DNA of 15,691 nucleotides from Thiotrichales bacterium (GCA_024763135.1 JANTGD010000037.1:1-15691); one strand, 5' to 3'; shown: positions 1 through 8,050, counted from the first letter of the stretch. The notes: generated by a model not told the origin, from the sequence alone. Translations and numbers: made by a program.

Positions 1-310
<310 letters not shown>

Positions 311-408
311 ACATAACACCAGAAAGCTTTGGTGTTGCAACCTTTGATATCACACCAGATACATAACCGATTTTTCTAGGCTGAGTTATCAGTTTAGGTT
401 AACCAGTT

Positions 409-526
409 TTCCTGGCGGCAATAGCAAATTGGAACCACCCGATCCCATCCCGAACTCGGAAGTGAAACGATTTAGCGCCAATGATAGTGTGGGGTTTCCC
501 CATGCGAAAGTAGGTCACTGCCAGGA
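409..526 (+). rRNA. rrf: 5S ribosomal RNA
   Basis: A complete 5S rRNA gene of about 117 bases. The closing stem pairs CCTGGCGGC (from 411) with the end of GTCACTGCCAGG (to 525). Internal landmarks match the E. coli 5S pattern: CCCATCCCGAACTCGGAAGTGAAACG in loops B/C and AGTGTGGGGTTTCCCCATGCGA in the D/E arm. It follows 23S directly, and an intrinsic terminator lies 12 bases downstream. Ends are accurate to within two or three bases. Confidence 0.97.
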
Positions 527-537
527 TTTTATTCAAG

Positions 538-569
538 AAGCCCGACAGGAAACTGTCGGGCTTTTTTTT
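538..569 (+). terminator. Intrinsic terminator of the rRNA operon
   Basis: A perfect 11-bp stem, AAGCCCGACAG (538-548) with CTGTCGGGCTT (553-563), closes a GAAA tetraloop and runs into a tract of eight T residues (562-569). This is a textbook rho-independent terminator placed just after 5S rRNA. It should isolate the acyltransferase gene that follows from rRNA transcription. Confidence 0.96.
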
Positions 570-620
570 GCCTAATTTGCGTACTATTCTTAACCATATC
601 GCGTGTTAGACAATCGTAGT

Positions 621-1364
621 ATGTTTGATTTCAACTCATTCAAAAACAAGGTAGTAGCTGACAAAGGACGCCTTTATCAATATCTGCGTAGATTCCATCG
701 CTTCTTATTTTACTCGAATTTTCCATCCATTACGCCACTCTATGTGTTTTTACGAGCTGAGCGTGCATTACGACATGCTGTTTGGCGACGGCTGAAGTCA
801 TTCCTTTACTATGAGCCCATGTTTAAGACTTTTTGTTCTAAAGTGGGCCGTGAGTTGCGTTTGTACGATGATATTCCTAAGGTTTTCGGCCGGGTAGATA
901 TTCGCTTAGGGGATCGTGTGAGCTTTGAGGGGGATTCTTTAATTGCAGGTGGGAAGGTGCATTCTGATCCGTATTTAAGCGTTGGTGATGATAGTTATAT
1001 TGGATACCATGCTCAGATTCTTGTGGGCGAAAAGGTAGAAATCGGGGCGCATGTCTTGATCGCTAATTACGTATTTTTGGCTGCTTATGATTCTCATCCA
1101 CTGGATCCCATGGATCGCGCCAACAATCTACCACCGACAGAGGAAGGGTCGGGCTCTATTTGGATTGGAGACTACGTTTGGATAGGGAACAATGCGACGA
1201 TCTTGAAGAATGTTCGTATTGGTGAAGGGGCAGTAGTGGCAACTGGCGCCGTTGTCACGAAAGATGTCCCGGCTCACTGTGTGGTCGCGGGGAACCCTGC
1301 GCGTATTGTGAAGCGGCTTAAAAATACTAGCTTGTCAGTAACGCGCGACTCCTTTTCAGAGTAG
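621..1364 (+). CDS. Acyltransferase of the left-handed beta-helix (hexapeptide repeat) family
   Basis: The 247-residue protein has a basic, helical N-terminal region of about 90 residues with no clear signal peptide. A run of hexapeptide turns follows (IGYHAQ, VGEKVEIGAHVLIA, IGDYVWIGNNATI, IGEGAVVATGAVVTKDV). It ends with the hallmark VVAGNPARIVKRL. The histidine in AAYDSHPLDP (about residue 159) sits where the catalytic His of LacA/NodL/WbbJ-type O-acetyltransferases lies. Acetyl-CoA or another acyl-CoA is the expected donor; the acceptor, probably a sugar of a surface polysaccharide, is not shown. No convincing Shine-Dalgarno precedes ATG 621 or the alternative in-frame GTG at 603, so the start is uncertain. 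The gene stands alone after the rRNA terminator, and its last 9 bases overlap the end of convergent argF. No polysaccharide cluster is nearby. Confidence 0.88.
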   Translation: MFDFNSFKNKVVADKGRLYQYLRRFHRFLFYSNFPSITPLYVFLRAERALRHAVWRRLKSFLYYEPMFKTFCSKVGRELRLYDDIPKVFGRVDIRLGDRVSFEGDSLIAGGKVHSDPYLSVGDDSYIGYHAQILVGEKVEIGAHVLIANYVFLAAYDSHPLDPMDRANNLPPTEEGSGSIWIGDYVWIGNNATILKNVRIGEGAVVATGAVVTKDVPAHCVVAGNPARIVKRLKNTSLSVTRDSFSE

Positions 1365-2255
1365 AAATTCAAGCAGGGCTTTTTGGGCGTGTAGACGATT
1401 TTCCGCCTCGTCCCAGACTACAGATTGCGCGCCTTCTAAGACCTCGGATGTGACTTCTTCACCCCGGTGCGCAGGTAGGCAGTGCATAAACAATGCATCG
1501 GATTTTGCCTGCGCCATGAGTTTCGCATTGACCTGAAAGTCACTAAAGGCGGCCACCCGTGCATGTTGCTCTTCTTCCTGACCCATACTCGCCCAAACAT
1601 CTGTCACAATGAGGTCTGCATTTTTGGCAGCGATCGCTGGGTCGCGGACTAGCTGCACATGGTCGCGTCCCCGAGCGAGGATGATTGGGTCCGGGTCAAA
1701 ATTCTCTGGGCAGGCAATTCTTAATGTGAAATCAAATTGAATTGCCGCATTGATATATGAATGACACATATTATTCCCATCCCCGATCCAGGCGACGACC
1801 CTGTCCCTGATTGCACCCCGGTGCTCCACAAAGGTTTGTATATCGGCGAGCAGTTGGCAGGGGTGGTACTCGTCGGTTAGTCCATTGATTACCGGTACCG
1901 CGGAGTGGGCGGCGAAACTTTCGAGTTGGGCATGCGCAAAAGTCCGAATCATAATGCCATCCACCATGCGCGACAGCACTCTGGCCGAATCTTCAATGGG
2001 CTCGCCCCTTCCAAGCTGGGTGTCCCTGGGAGATAAGAAAATAGCATTACCTCCAAGCTGAAACATACCGGTTTCGAAGGATACACGCGTGCGTGTCGAA
2101 GATTTATCGAAAATCATCGCGAGTGTTTTAGCGGCAAGTGGCTGATGCGATTGCCCTTTTTTCTGTAAGCGCTTGAGTATAATGGCTCGATTGATAATGT
2201 GCTCAAGTTCTGCGGCGCTCAAGTCCAATAGTGTTAGGAAATGCTTGATTTTCAT
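1356..2255 (-). CDS. argF: Ornithine carbamoyltransferase
   Basis: Converts ornithine plus carbamoyl phosphate to citrulline in arginine biosynthesis; cytoplasmic, normally a trimer. At 299 residues it has normal full length for the anabolic enzyme. Carbamoyl-phosphate binding motif STRTR is at 53-57, the HPCQ motif at 131-134, DVWASMGQE at 219-227 (ornithine loop), and the HCLPAHRGEE signature with the active-site Cys at 258-267. The ATG at 2255 overlaps the argD stop codon as ATGA (2252-2255). Translation is therefore probably coupled, and the two genes form one minus-strand operon. No Shine-Dalgarno is visible before the ATG, in keeping with coupling. The 3' end overlaps the convergent acyltransferase gene by 9 bases, with no terminator between them. 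Confidence 0.97.
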   Translation of the reverse strand: MKIKHFLTLLDLSAAELEHIINRAIILKRLQKKGQSHQPLAAKTLAMIFDKSSTRTRVSFETGMFQLGGNAIFLSPRDTQLGRGEPIEDSARVLSRMVDGIMIRTFAHAQLESFAAHSAVPVINGLTDEYHPCQLLADIQTFVEHRGAIRDRVVAWIGDGNNMCHSYINAAIQFDFTLRIACPENFDPDPIILARGRDHVQLVRDPAIAAKNADLIVTDVWASMGQEEEQHARVAAFSDFQVNAKLMAQAKSDALFMHCLPAHRGEEVTSEVLEGAQSVVWDEAENRLHAQKALLEFLL

Positions 2256-3442
2256 GAGGTGGTTTGTTTGGGTTGCAAAGTTTGGACAATGTCGATGACC
2301 ATCTGCGTCATTTCCTGAGCAACCGATTCGTCTAGAATGAGGGGTGGCATGAGGCGTATAACATTATTGGCAGTCACATTGAGGAGGAAATGGTGATGTT
2401 TTAGCGCCAATTTTACCGCGTGAGTACAGGCTGTGGTGAGCTCTATACCGATAAGATAGCCCGCGCCACGAACTTCTTTGACCCAAGGAAGGGGTGTGAG
2501 TGCCTGAGATAATTCCTGGTGTATTTTTTGACTCAGGTGTGCAACGCGATCGATTAGCTGGTCCTCGGTGATGACTTCGAGTACGGTAAGCGCTGCAACG
2601 CAAGCCAAGGGATTGCCACCAAAGGTAGAGCCGTGATTCCCTGGGTGAAACAATTCGGCAGCAGTTCCTGAAGCAAGACAGGCCCCGATGGGTACACCTC
2701 CCCCGAGACCTTTCGCGAGCGTCATCACATCTGGTGTGCGGCATTGATTTTGAAACGCAAACCATTGTCCGGTCCGGCCAATGCCAGTTTGGACCTCATC
2801 CAACATGAACAACCAATCTTGTTCAATGGCCAGTTGGCCTACCTGCGCTAAATAATCAGGCGCGGGCACATTGACGCCTCCTTCCCCTTGGATGGGTTCA
2901 ATCAGTATGGCGGCAATTTCAGTTTCGGTGTCTGCAGCTTGATGGAGTGCCTGTATATCGTTAAAAGGCACATGGATAAATCCCTCGACGAGCGGTTCAA
3001 AACCCTGTTGTATCTTATGGTTTCCTGTTGCGGAAAGCGTAGCCAGGGTTCTGCCGTGGAATGATTGCTCAGCCACAATAATTTTGGGATGGGTGAAGCC
3101 CTTGCGATGGCCATGTAATCTTGCCAGCTTGATGGCTGCTTCATTGGCCTCAGCGCCAGAATTACTAAAAAAAACGGTATCCATCCCCGACAGCTCACAT
3201 AAGCGATCCCCGAGGTTTTCCTGCTCAGGAATATGGAACAGATTAGAGACGTGGATTAGTCGCTGGGCCTGTTGGGCCAAAGCCTTAGCCAGCTTTGGGT
3301 GGGCGTGTCCTAATGCGCAAACCGCGATACCGCTGACTGCATCCAAATAACGATTCCCATCTTGACCGAATAAGTAGGCCCCTTCTCCGTGCGTGAAAGA
3401 CAGCGGCAATCTTGCATAGGTTTGCATGAGGTGATTAGACAT
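2252..3442 (-). CDS. argD: Acetylornithine aminotransferase (class III, PLP-dependent)
   Basis: Makes N-acetylornithine from N-acetylglutamate semialdehyde using glutamate; members often also act on succinyl-diaminopimelate. The 396-residue protein carries the family motifs in order: SGAEANE (about 95-101, PLP phosphate site), FHGRT (128-132), LDEVQTGIGRTG (214-225, the Asp that contacts the PLP ring nitrogen) and TLAKGLGGGVPIGA with the PLP-binding Lys at about 244. The frame opens from a TTG at 3463. ATG 3442 is chosen because MSNHLMQTYARLP matches the usual N-terminus of the family; the TTG also lies at the foot of a terminator-like hairpin. No good Shine-Dalgarno is seen. It is first in an argD-argF operon. 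I found no convincing ArgR box upstream. Confidence 0.96.
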   Translation of the reverse strand: MSNHLMQTYARLPLSFTHGEGAYLFGQDGNRYLDAVSGIAVCALGHAHPKLAKALAQQAQRLIHVSNLFHIPEQENLGDRLCELSGMDTVFFSNSGAEANEAAIKLARLHGHRKGFTHPKIIVAEQSFHGRTLATLSATGNHKIQQGFEPLVEGFIHVPFNDIQALHQAADTETEIAAILIEPIQGEGGVNVPAPDYLAQVGQLAIEQDWLFMLDEVQTGIGRTGQWFAFQNQCRTPDVMTLAKGLGGGVPIGACLASGTAAELFHPGNHGSTFGGNPLACVAALTVLEVITEDQLIDRVAHLSQKIHQELSQALTPLPWVKEVRGAGYLIGIELTTACTHAVKLALKHHHFLLNVTANNVIRLMPPLILDESVAQEMTQMVIDIVQTLQPKQTTS

Positions 3443-3452
3443 GACTGTATAC

Positions 3453-3488
3453 GCCAAAATCAAAACGGCAACTCTGCTGAGTTGCCGT
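3453..3488 (-). promoter_or_regulatory. Terminator-like hairpin in the argD leader
   Basis: A perfect 10-bp inverted repeat, ACGGCAACTC (3465-3474) and GAGTTGCCGT (3479-3488), has a TGCT loop. Read on the minus strand it is followed by TTTTGATTTT, the layout of an intrinsic terminator, and it lies only 22 bases before the argD ATG at 3442. No minus-strand gene ends upstream, so it may act as an attenuator or as a 5' mRNA-stabilising structure for argD-argF. It could also be a leftover terminator. No leader peptide or anti-terminator pairing was recognised. Confidence 0.55.
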
Positions 3489-3967
3489 AGATTAAAACGG
3501 GTAAGGATAACGTTAGATGTCGCATTTGTGAAGTGGACGCAATGCTACATAGGGGATAGCGAGGGGCAGTTAATTTCAATTAGGTTTCCCACTGATTTGC
3601 GGCGAATAGTTGCGTGATAGAACGATAGGCAGCTGGGAAATTAGCCAAGTGCCGCTTTTGCGCAGCAATCTAACCTTAGAGAGCCTGCTTGGGGGAGCCC
3701 CTCCTCTCAGTTAAAGCTCACTACTTGGAATGCTCTTGAAATCGACCATCCCCGACCGATTAACCAAGTCGATGCGCTGTGTCCGCGGTGGACGATAGGG
3801 GGACAAATCTGCCGGCTCGTCGGGCTGTGCTCGGCTTTGCAGAAAAGAATGATTTTGGAGCTTTGCAAATGACAGTGGTATCTTTGACAGTTTGTAGTGT
3901 TCGGCGCAAATGAGTAAAGAACGGTCTAAAAATGGCCCCGTGTCACAGCCTTATGCTCGGACAGGTT
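3489..3967. other. Gene-free intergenic DNA upstream of argD
   Basis: No coding frame of credible composition is visible on either strand, and no RNA gene was recognised. An imperfect inverted repeat lies at about 3582-3645, where TTTCCCA pairs with TGGGAAA, with a competing TAATTTC/GAAATTA pair at 3571-3577 and 3637-3643. A short GC-rich hairpin (GGGG/CCCC flanked by GAGAG/CTCTC) lies near 3676-3710. The argD promoter must be in the proximal part, but I cannot assign it with confidence. Confidence 0.5.
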
Positions 3968-4111
3968 CCTAGCAGGTTGTTGAAAACCTCTCAGCTAGCA
4001 CGATCCAGCGTTAATTGTGGCTCAAAATGCTCATTTACTGCGTGTAAACTGCGCTTTTTCTCCAGATTTTGCTTTGTCTCGCACTCACCTGAGAGTTTTT
4101 CAACAGCTAGG
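3968..4111. mobile_element. MITE-like element bounded by CTAG (144 bp)
   Basis: The left end CCTAGCAGGTTGTTGAAAA (3968-3986), continuing to CCTCTCAG, is inverted at the right end: the reverse complement of 4092-4111 reads CCTAGCTGTTGAAAAACTCT. The arms match over CTAGC and TGTTGAAAA...CTCTCAG, but the right arm lacks about 4 bases present in the left. CTAG at both outer edges could be a palindromic target duplication. The interior has no transposase. An open frame crosses it (3932-4156) but its translation looks like an accident of the repeat. Ends of the AGCAGGCTGTTGAAAAA kind are common among bacterial insertion sequences, so a non-autonomous derivative is the best reading; the parent family is not assigned. 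Confidence 0.62.
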
Positions 4112-4279
4112 CCGACAAACTTGAGTGCTTCGTTCAAACGAATTGTTACGTCATGAGGCCGCATTCAAAAGGCGCCGAATGGCAGCCGCGCGTCTTATCA
4201 AATCTGTTGGACAGTAGTCACTGTTCAGGTGGGCGGGTAGAATTAACCTCCTCCTTTCCTCTTTGAGACCAGTTTCCAA
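4112..4279. other. Upstream region of the hyuB-like gene
   Basis: No gene is visible. The only clear structure is the inverted repeat ACAGT-AGTC-ACTGT at 4211-4224, which could be an operator half-site pair or a small hairpin. A purine-poor run (CCTCCTCCTTTCCTC, 4248-4262) precedes the start codon. No sigma-70 promoter stands out. Confidence 0.35.
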
Positions 4280-5842
4280 GTGTTGCCAGCAACTTCCATT
4301 GAGCTAAGCCTATTTACCAGCCGCATTGAAGCAGTGTGCGATGAAATGGGCGTGGTGCTGCGGCGTGCTGCTTTTTCGCCAAATATAAAAGACCGGTTGG
4401 ATTTTTCTTGTGCCTTGTTTGATGCTTCGGGCCAGCTCGCAGCCCAGGCTGCGCATATCCCAGTGCATTTGGGGAGTATGGCTTTTGCCATGCAGGCTGT
4501 GGTGGCGGAGATTGACTGGCAGCCGGGGGATCAAGTGATCTGGAACGACCCCTACTTAGGAGGCACACATTTGCCGGACGTGACGCTGGTGGCACCGGTA
4601 TTCTACTCCTCCGGCCAACTGGCTGGGTTTGTCGCGAATCGGGCGCATTATGCTGACATCGGCGCGGCGGCACCCGGTTCTATGCCTTTGACATGTGATC
4701 TCAACGATGAGGGGGTATTGATCCGTCCACAAAAGATTTGTAAGCAAGGGCGGATGGATCCGGATGCATTCGCGGCGATTATTAACAGGGTACGGAATCC
4801 AAAAGATGCCCAGGGTGATCTGCAGGCTCAGATGGGGTGTAATCGGCGGGGAGCGGCGCGTTTATCAGCCCTGATTAAAAAAATTGGGCCGTCGGCATAC
4901 GAACGCAATCTGCGCGCCCTAAATACATACGCTGAGACCATGGCTAGAAGGGAAATAGCGCGTATTCCAGATGGTCAGTATCAGTTTGTTGACGAGCTGG
5001 AAGACGACGGTTGCGGAGCAGAGCATCTGCAGATCCAGCTGTTGCTGACAGTGTTAGGGAATGAGCTCATTTTTGATTTCGCCGGTACCGCAGCGCAAAC
5101 CCGAGGCAATTTCAATTGTCCGTTGCCCGTGACTGCTGCGGCCGTCTGGTATGTGTTGCGATGTCTTTTACCGGAAAACATCCCCTCCTGCGCTGGCTGT
5201 TTCAAACCTTTGGCGTTGCAAATACCTCGGGGAAGCTTGCTTAATGCTCGATTTCCCGCTGCAGTGGCAGCAGGAAATGTCGAAACCAGCTCACGAATCG
5301 TGGATGTTGTATTAGGCGCATTTTCCCAAGCTTTACCCGACTGCATCCCCGCCGCCAGTCAGGGCACGATGAATAATATCGCTTTTGGCAGTGAGGACTC
5401 CGTGCGTGGACCCTGGGGTTACTATGAAACGCTGGGCGGAGGGTTGGGAGCCAGTCGTATGCGGCGGGGTATCTCTGCCCGCCAATCTCATATGACCAAT
5501 ACGCGCAATACGCCGGTCGAGGTCCTTGAGCAGCGCTATCCAATCAGAATACAGCGTTACGCGATTAGAAAAGAGTCCGGTGGCGCAGGATTGCATTGTG
5601 GCGGGGATGGCTTAGTTCGCGAATACGAGTTCCTTCAAGCGGTGCAATGCACGCTGTTGAGCGAACGTAGGGTATGTGCCCCCTGGGGGCTTCATGGCGG
5701 GCAATCGGGTGCACTCGGGCGCAATGTGCTCAACGATCAATTACTTCCAGGAAAAATTGGATTACAGCTTCAGCAAGGCGACCGCCTCCGCTTGGAAACA
5801 CCGGGGGGTGGTGGTTGGGGTGAGCGAAGTGATTGCCCATGA
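4280..5842 (+). CDS. Hydantoinase B / 5-oxoprolinase family protein (HyuB type)
   Basis: A 520-residue protein of full length for the HyuB family, which with HyuA makes ATP-dependent N-methylhydantoinase, 5-oxoprolinase and acetone/acetophenone carboxylase-type enzymes. The N-terminal block (EMGVVLRRAAFSPNIKDRLDFSCA, about 22-45) is followed by PVHLGSM (61-67), NDPYLGGTHLPD (89-100) and RAHYADIG (121-128). Further on come AAGNVETSSRIVD, SQGTMNN, YYETLGGGLGAS and HMTNTRNTPVEVLE, then LSERR and the C-terminal TPGGGGWG. All are strongly conserved in the family. The start is GTG 4280 (TTG 4283 is possible), without a clear Shine-Dalgarno. No HyuA gene or remnant lies upstream or downstream in the window, which is odd because the subunits are usually adjacent or fused. 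The stop overlaps the DUF3301 start (ATGA). The substrate cannot be told from sequence. Confidence 0.9.
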   Translation: MLPATSIELSLFTSRIEAVCDEMGVVLRRAAFSPNIKDRLDFSCALFDASGQLAAQAAHIPVHLGSMAFAMQAVVAEIDWQPGDQVIWNDPYLGGTHLPDVTLVAPVFYSSGQLAGFVANRAHYADIGAAAPGSMPLTCDLNDEGVLIRPQKICKQGRMDPDAFAAIINRVRNPKDAQGDLQAQMGCNRRGAARLSALIKKIGPSAYERNLRALNTYAETMARREIARIPDGQYQFVDELEDDGCGAEHLQIQLLLTVLGNELIFDFAGTAAQTRGNFNCPLPVTAAAVWYVLRCLLPENIPSCAGCFKPLALQIPRGSLLNARFPAAVAAGNVETSSRIVDVVLGAFSQALPDCIPAASQGTMNNIAFGSEDSVRGPWGYYETLGGGLGASRMRRGISARQSHMTNTRNTPVEVLEQRYPIRIQRYAIRKESGGAGLHCGGDGLVREYEFLQAVQCTLLSERRVCAPWGLHGGQSGALGRNVLNDQLLPGKIGLQLQQGDRLRLETPGGGGWGERSDCP

Positions 5843-6177
5843 GTGCATTACTACTGACATTGCTGATTGTCTTATTGGCGTGGTTCTGGGCCAACAATCT
5901 CCGCGCACGGGAAACAGCGCTGCAGTTGAGTGAGCAAGTCTGTCGAAATGTTGGTGTACAGTTTTTAGATCAAACCGTTTCGATTTCTAAGCTCGGTATT
6001 GGCCGTGATGCGGATGGTCAGCTTAGTCTCTATCGGGTCTATAGTTTTGAGTTCACGCGGGATGGCACGGAACGTTGGAAAGGGCAGGTGGCGATGCAGG
6101 GAACACGTGTAAAGGCAATCCAGCTCAATCATCCCGATGGACCTATTGTTATAGGTCCTGATCAGTTAGATCAATGA
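5839..6177 (+). CDS. DUF3301 family small membrane protein
   Basis: A 112-residue protein. Residues 1-17 form one hydrophobic segment (MSALLLTLLIVLLAWFW), followed by a positively charged stretch (RARETALQLSEQVCRN) and a beta-rich domain (VGVQFLDQTVSI, SLYRVYSFEFTRDGTERWKGQVAMQG). That layout and the motifs ARExAL...C...GVQFLDQTV and YxFEFxxDG are those of DUF3301, a gammaproteobacterial family of unknown function. The domain after the anchor is cytoplasmic or periplasmic; topology is not clear. ATG 5839 overlaps the hyuB stop codon (5840-5842) as ATGA, so it is chosen over an in-frame TTG at 5833. Coupling with hyuB suggests shared expression, not necessarily shared function. Confidence 0.82.
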   Translation: MSALLLTLLIVLLAWFWANNLRARETALQLSEQVCRNVGVQFLDQTVSISKLGIGRDADGQLSLYRVYSFEFTRDGTERWKGQVAMQGTRVKAIQLNHPDGPIVIGPDQLDQ

Positions 6178-6254
6178 ATGCTCGGGTTGCAACAGCTCAT
6201 TAAGGGGTGTGCAACGCTCGAGTTGCTGGGCAGCGAATTAGCCGTGCTCCGACG

Positions 6255-6284
6255 GGGGCTGGACAACTGGTGCTATCCAGCCCC
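6255..6284. terminator. Hairpin between convergent genes
   Basis: GGGGCTGGA (6255-6263) pairs perfectly with TCCAGCCCC (6276-6284) around a 12-base loop. It lies between the DUF3301 stop and the stop of the convergent small membrane gene, where a shared terminator would be expected. Neither strand has a T-run after the stem, so it is a weak or rho-assisted terminator at most, or an mRNA 3' end-protecting structure. Confidence 0.4.
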
Positions 6285-6299
6285 ATCAGGCGCAGGCCA

Positions 6300-6563
6300 T
6301 CAAATGAAGTACTTATCGATGACTGCTGTGGTTGTAATGAAAGCGATTGCACCAATGAGTACTTTGGTGGGGCAGCGGATAATCGAGATGTTCTTTAGCA
6401 TTGCGAGCCCGCCCAGCAGACTGAATACAACGGCCAACGTAATCACACTGGCTGATAAAGCTTGGTTTGCGAAACTGAAACCAATCAATCCGATCAGCCC
6501 GATCACATACAGGGCAATGAACATCTTGTTCGGAATGAGACATTCCTTTGATTCATAGATCAT
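6300..6563 (-). CDS. Small three-span membrane protein, unknown function
   Basis: The 87-residue protein has three hydrophobic segments at about 15-31, 35-56 and 66-82, with short polar links (FANQ, KNISIIRCPTK) and little else, so it is almost wholly membrane-embedded. ATG 6563 is chosen because GAGGT (6571-6575) lies 7 bases upstream, a good Shine-Dalgarno; the frame itself opens further up, at 6626. A sigma-70-like promoter precedes it (TATACT at 6643-6638). A hairpin TTGGGG/CCCCAA (6602-6619) lies in the presumed leader. The gene is single, convergent with DUF3301 and divergent from the YihY gene. I do not recognise a family. The clean promoter and RBS make it a credible real gene. Confidence 0.7.
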   Translation of the reverse strand: MIYESKECLIPNKMFIALYVIGLIGLIGFSFANQALSASVITLAVVFSLLGGLAMLKNISIIRCPTKVLIGAIAFITTTAVIDKYFI

Positions 6564-6637
6564 TTGTGATACCTCATAAATACAAATTTTTTGATCAAGT
6601 ATTGGGGGCAATTCCCCAAATTCCAAGTAATGACCCT

Positions 6638-6665
6638 AGTATAGCATGTTGTAAAAAAATAACAG
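6638..6665 (-). promoter_or_regulatory. Predicted sigma-70 promoter of the small membrane gene
   Basis: Read on the minus strand, CTGTTA (6665-6660) is a fair -35 box, spaced 16 bases from TATACT (6643-6638), a near-consensus -10. Transcription would start near 6631, giving a leader of about 70 bases that contains a 6-bp hairpin before the GAGGT ribosome site. This is prediction from sequence only. Confidence 0.5.
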
Positions 6666-6730
6666 CTCTGTGGTGAATATGTTGCGAGTATTTCACAATT
6701 TTTATGCATTTGATCGATCGGGGGTGAATC

Positions 6731-8050
6731 TTGCTCACAGCTTTTGAAGCATGGCTCTGGCGTGATCGGATTCGCTCCAGAAGCTGGTACGGTCGACCCT
6801 TACTATGGGTAGGACGCTTTTTACTCGCAGTATCCTATGATTTCCTGGAAGGGGAGATCAGTGTGCGCGCGGCCAGTCTGGTATACGCCACACTCTTGTC
6901 TTTGGTGCCCTTGCTGGCGTTTAGTTTCGCGTTACTTAAAGGGTTTGGCGCGCATAATCTGCTCGAGCCGTTTCTTCTCAATAGCCTGGCGCCGCTGGGT
7001 GAAAAAGCGCCGCTGGTAACGCAACAAGTGATTGGATTTGTTGAAAATATTAAGGTGGGTGTTTTGGGGGCAGTTGGCCTAGGTGTACTGCTGTATACCG
7101 TATTCTCTCTGATGCATAAAGTGACATTGGCCATTGATGTCACATGGAATCAGCATCGTCGCAGGAATCCGGTGCAACAGTTGGGTCTGTATTTCACCAT
7201 GTTGTTGTTAGGTCCTTTTCTCATCTTTGCGGTAGTGGGGGCAATGACCGGTGCGGTCGAGTCCGAGATGATTCAATCGCTACTCAAAATCGAGCTTTTC
7301 GGGCGAGCTTATGAAGTCGTCGTGCATTGGATACCACTGACCATTACGGCAGTCGCAATGGCAATTACCTATCGGGTCTTGCCGGGGGCGAAGGTGGAGT
7401 GGTGGGCTGCGGTGGCTGGCGGCATTTTAGCCGCCAGTATCTGGAAACTGCTGGGTTGGGGGTTTGCTCTGTTTGTTGCTGGGTCGAGCAACTACACAGC
7501 CATTTATTCTGCATTCGCGACCTTGCTGATCCTCCTCATTTGGTTGAATTTGAGTTGGTTGACCTTCTTACTTGGGTCTCGTTTTGTGTTTTTTCTGCAA
7601 TACCCAGAAGCGATGCGACCACACCGCTCTCTGGAGTGGGGAGGGCAAAGAGAAGTGCTTAGCTTGCAGCTGGTTGCCGAAACTATCGCGGGTTTCAACA
7701 ATCCGGCAGTCAGGGTGACGGATGACTACCTACTAAAACAATTGGGATTGCATCAAACTCAGCTGATGGATTTGGTGACGCCCCTGGTAGAGGCGGGAGT
7801 GATTCAGCGAACTGATGAAGAGGAATCACAATATCTGCCTGCCGCCGCACCAGAGGCGATTCGCCTGTCCGACGTCTTGCTTGCGGTGCGTGGGGCACAG
7901 CAATTGAAACTCCCCCTTACTCCTGCCTCAGATGTCATCCGAATTCTAGAAGAAGAGCGGGCCATGATAGCGAAGCACTTTGGAGGACGTACGCTAGCCG
8001 ATTTGTTGCCTGAGCATCGAGGCGACAAAGCGGTCTCCGACTCCAGCTGA
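6731..8050 (+). CDS. YihY / UPF0761 family inner membrane protein
   Basis: A 439-residue protein. The N-terminal half is a YihY-type membrane domain (about 25-290): SVRAASLVYATLLSLVPLLAF near the start, further spans in GVLGAVGLGVLLYTVFSL, LGLYFTMLLLGPFLIFAVVGA and WWAAVAGGILAASIWKLLGW, and the conserved GSSNYTAIYSAFATLLILLIWLNLSWLTFLLG. The soluble C-terminal part (about 300-420) looks like a winged-helix-type extension (VTDDYLLKQLGLHQTQLMDLVTPLVEAGVI). E. coli YihY lacks this extension but longer proteobacterial members have it. The family was once called RNase BN (rbn), a mistaken assignment. The start is TTG 6731: GGGGGTGA lies a few bases upstream and TGA precedes it in frame. A weak promoter may be TTGCGA/TATGCA at 6682-6708. 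Function is unknown; a transport or lipid role has been proposed for relatives. Confidence 0.9.
   Translation: MLTAFEAWLWRDRIRSRSWYGRPLLWVGRFLLAVSYDFLEGEISVRAASLVYATLLSLVPLLAFSFALLKGFGAHNLLEPFLLNSLAPLGEKAPLVTQQVIGFVENIKVGVLGAVGLGVLLYTVFSLMHKVTLAIDVTWNQHRRRNPVQQLGLYFTMLLLGPFLIFAVVGAMTGAVESEMIQSLLKIELFGRAYEVVVHWIPLTITAVAMAITYRVLPGAKVEWWAAVAGGILAASIWKLLGWGFALFVAGSSNYTAIYSAFATLLILLIWLNLSWLTFLLGSRFVFFLQYPEAMRPHRSLEWGGQREVLSLQLVAETIAGFNNPAVRVTDDYLLKQLGLHQTQLMDLVTPLVEAGVIQRTDEEESQYLPAAAPEAIRLSDVLLAVRGAQQLKLPLTPASDVIRILEEERAMIAKHFGGRTLADLLPEHRGDKAVSDSS

Noticed and set aside
2364..3350. Several ORFs inside argD in other frames (for example 2364-2765 and 3084-3350)
   Set aside because: They are shadows of argD, whose full set of aminotransferase motifs is intact.
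3932..4156. Plus-strand ORF of 74 residues
   Set aside because: It runs through the CTAG-bounded repeat element and its translation follows the repeat sequence; there is no ribosome site or family feature.
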